Origin: Lonsdalea quercina subsp. quercina
Lineage (GTDB): Bacteria > Pseudomonadota > Gammaproteobacteria > Enterobacterales > Enterobacteriaceae
NCBI RefSeq assembly: GCF_000688655.1
Contig: NZ_JIBO01000004.1
Location: 348,684-354,481 of the forward strand
Direction: 5' to 3'
DNA: 5,798 nt
Shown here: positions 4,165 to 5,798 of the stretch, piece after piece
Numbering within the stretch: the stretch's first letter is position 1
Layout: each line of letters begins with the position of its first letter
Made by a program: the position numbers and the translations under genes
The notes under the pieces: model-generated
What the model was told of the DNA's origin: nothing
The model's input: only the letters and a program-made list of their open reading frames with translations
Database searches by the model: none

Positions 4165-5798
4165 ATGAATAACAACAAAGTCATTGAGCAAGTCACACGT
4201 CGTATACGGGAGCGTAGTCAAGCCTCTCGTAGCCGCTATCTGGCTAAAACGGAAGCCCAGGCGGCGCAAGGCAAAACACGCAGTCACCTGTCCTGCGGCA
4301 ATCTGGCGCATACGGTAGCCGCCTGTTCATCCAGTCAGAAAGGCACGATTCTGGATTTTACCCGTGTGAATGTCGGTATTATCACCGCCTACAACGACAT
4401 GTTGAGCGCCCATCAGCCTTACGGCACCTATCCCGACACGATTAAAAAAACGCTGGCCGAATCGGGCCATAGCGCGCAGATTGCCGGCGGTGTTCCGGCG
4501 ATGTGCGATGGCGTGACCCAGGGTCAAGATGGGATGGATCTGTCCCTGTTCTCGCGCGATCTGATCGCTCAGGCGACGGCGGTGTCGCTGAGCCACAACA
4601 CCTTTGATGCGACACTGCTGCTGGGCATATGCGACAAAATCGCGCCCGGACAGCTGATCGGCGCGCTGTCGTTCGGCCACCTGCCTTCCGCTTTCGTGCC
4701 GTCCGGCCCGATGTCGGCCGGCATCAGCAACGATGAGAAAGTAAGAGTGCGCCAGCAGTATGCGGCGGGTGAGGTGGGCAAGGCGGCGTTGCAGGACATG
4801 GAGTGCGAAGCGTATCACTCACCGGGCACCTGCACCTTCTACGGCACGGCCAACACCAATCAGCTGGTCTTTGAAGCGATGGGGCTGATGCTGCCCGGTT
4901 CTTCTTTCGTCGCACCGAACGATCCGCTGCGGTCGGCTCTGACCGAAAAAATTACTGCGCATATCGCCACTCTGGCCGACAACGGTACCCAATACCGACC
5001 GCTGTCGCGCGTGGTGGATGAAAAATCCATTGTTAACGGTCTGGTCGCTCTGCTGGCCTCCGGCGGGAGTACCAATCACTCTATCCATCTGGTGGCGGTC
5101 GCGGCGGCGGCGGGATACGTCCTGACTTGGGACGACATCGAAGAGCTATCTCAGGTGGTGCCGTTGTTGGCGAAAATGTACCCGAACGGTCCAGCCGACA
5201 TCAATGAATTCCAGCGGGCGGGCGGTGTGCCGACGCTGATGAAGGCGCTGGCGGAGCGCGGTCTGCTGAATATGAACGCCACGCCGGTTTACGGCGGCAT
5301 GGAAGACTATCTCCTCACGCCGCGACTGCAAAATGGCGTATTGGTTTTCGAGCCTGCGGCCGACTCCTCCAACCCGAACGTCATCGCTTTGCCCGGCACT
5401 CAGTTCAGTGAACAGGGCGGCTTGAAAGTGCTGGACGGCAATCTGGGACGCGGCGTCATCAAAGTCAGCGCCGTCGCGCCGGAATACCGCTTCATCGAAG
5501 CTCCGGCTCGCGTCTTTGAATCTCAGCACGACGTGGAGACGGCTTACCATGCCGGCGAGTTTACGCGAGACGTGGTGATTGTCGTGCGCCATAACGGCCC
5601 TGCCGCCAACGGCATGCCGGAGCTGCATAAGTTGATGCCGATAATGGGCAACTTAATGAAATCCGGACTGCGGGTCGCGCTGGTGACGGACGGACGTCTG
5701 TCCGGCGCATCCGGCAAAGTGCCTGCGGTGATCCACCTTTCGCCGGAAGCGCAACGCGGAGGTCCGCTGTGTCGGATCCACGACGGCGACGTCATTCG
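4165..5798 (+). CDS. edd: 6-phosphogluconate dehydratase Edd (C-terminus cut by window edge)
   Basis: Edd dehydrates 6-phosphogluconate to 2-keto-3-deoxy-6-phosphogluconate (KDPG), the first committed Entner-Doudoroff step, using a [4Fe-4S] cluster in the cytosol. The 544 visible residues align with E. coli Edd (603 residues), so about 60 are missing; the reading frame is intact to the window end. Family blocks of the IlvD/Edd superfamily are clear: [14 protein letters not shown] (73-86), [18 protein letters not shown] (107-124, Cys114), LGICDKI (Cys156), [14 protein letters not shown] (220-233, Cys223), [13 protein letters not shown] (298-309) and [14 protein letters not shown] (507-520). 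Cys114 and Cys223, with Cys156, are the candidate cluster ligands. GGAG 6 nt before the ATG and a 12-nt gap after gntK indicate one transcript from the GntR/CRP-controlled promoter. The aldolase gene eda often follows edd and may lie just outside the window (inference). Confidence 0.97.
   Translation, partial: MNNNKVIEQVTRRIRERSQASRSRYLAKTEAQAAQGKTRSHLSCGNLAHTVAACSSSQKGTILDFTRVNVGIITAYNDMLSAHQPYGTYPDTIKKTLAESGHSAQIAGGVPAMCDGVTQGQDGMDLSLFSRDLIAQATAVSLSHNTFDATLLLGICDKIAPGQLIGALSFGHLPSAFVPSGPMSAGISNDEKVRVRQQYAAGEVGKAALQDMECEAYHSPGTCTFYGTANTNQLVFEAMGLMLPGSSFVAPNDPLRSALTEKITAHIATLADNGTQYRPLSRVVDEKSIVNGLVALLASGGSTNHSIHLVAVAAAAGYVLTWDDIEELSQVVPLLAKMYPNGPADINEFQRAGGVPTLMKALAERGLLNMNATPVYGGMEDYLLTPRLQNGVLVFEPAADSSNPNVIALPGTQFSEQGGLKVLDGNLGRGVIKVSAVAPEYRFIEAPARVFESQHDVETAYHAGEFTRDVVIVVRHNGPAANGMPELHKLMPIMGNLMKSGLRVALVTDGRLSGASGKVPAVIHLSPEAQRGGPLCRIHDGDVI

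Noticed and set aside
4327..5628. Several long minus-strand open frames opposite edd
   Set aside because: They are rich in Arg/His/Gln/Ala as expected of the reverse strand of a GC-rich gene, and edd is uninterrupted on the plus strand.

Overview
The window looks like an Enterobacterales chromosome, most plausibly a Dickeya/Pectobacterium/Brenneria-type relative. YqhA, GntK and Edd all match their Escherichia coli counterparts closely and without gaps, and the GntR operators have the enterobacterial form. The genus is an inference from general resemblance only. No tRNA, rRNA, CRISPR array or insertion sequence is visible.

Left part (1-2240, minus strand): a tightly packed three-gene operon read right to left. 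It runs from a helix-turn-helix (XRE) regulator with an S24/LexA-like C-terminal half, to a six-helix VUT/YhhQ-family queuosine-precursor transporter with an unusual hydrophilic N-terminus of about 80 residues, to queF, the preQ0 reductase (its last ~30 codons lie outside the window). The junctions are TAAATG and a 4-nt gap, and each downstream Shine-Dalgarno lies inside the preceding gene, so translation is probably coupled. The natural reading is a self-regulated salvage cassette: the transporter imports preQ0 and QueF reduces it to preQ1 for queuosine synthesis. The regulator gene is visibly more AT-rich than the sugar-acid genes on the right. This QueF is also more diverged from E. coli QueF than the neighbouring housekeeping proteins are from theirs. 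Both points suggest an acquired accessory cassette.

Middle (2241-2917): about 680 bases without a recognised gene but with structure. On the minus strand, the regulator's upstream region holds a 7-codon mini-ORF with a strong Shine-Dalgarno, overlapping a 27-codon ORF, and repeats that could sequester the regulator's ribosome binding site. A perfect 6-6-6 inverted repeat (GTCAAC, 6 nt, GTTGAC) contains a TTGAC element on each strand and is the best candidate operator. To its right are an inverted repeat followed by T6 and one or two small plus-strand ORFs of unknown status.

Right part (2918-5798, plus strand): yqhA (UPF0114 inner-membrane protein), then a gluconate operon gntK-edd (edd cut by the window end). 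Together these phosphorylate gluconate to 6-phosphogluconate and dehydrate it to KDPG, the first Entner-Doudoroff step. Upstream of gntK lie two abutting perfect 14-bp-class GntR palindromes, a plausible CRP site and an extended -10 promoter, spaced as expected for a CRP-activated, GntR-repressed promoter.
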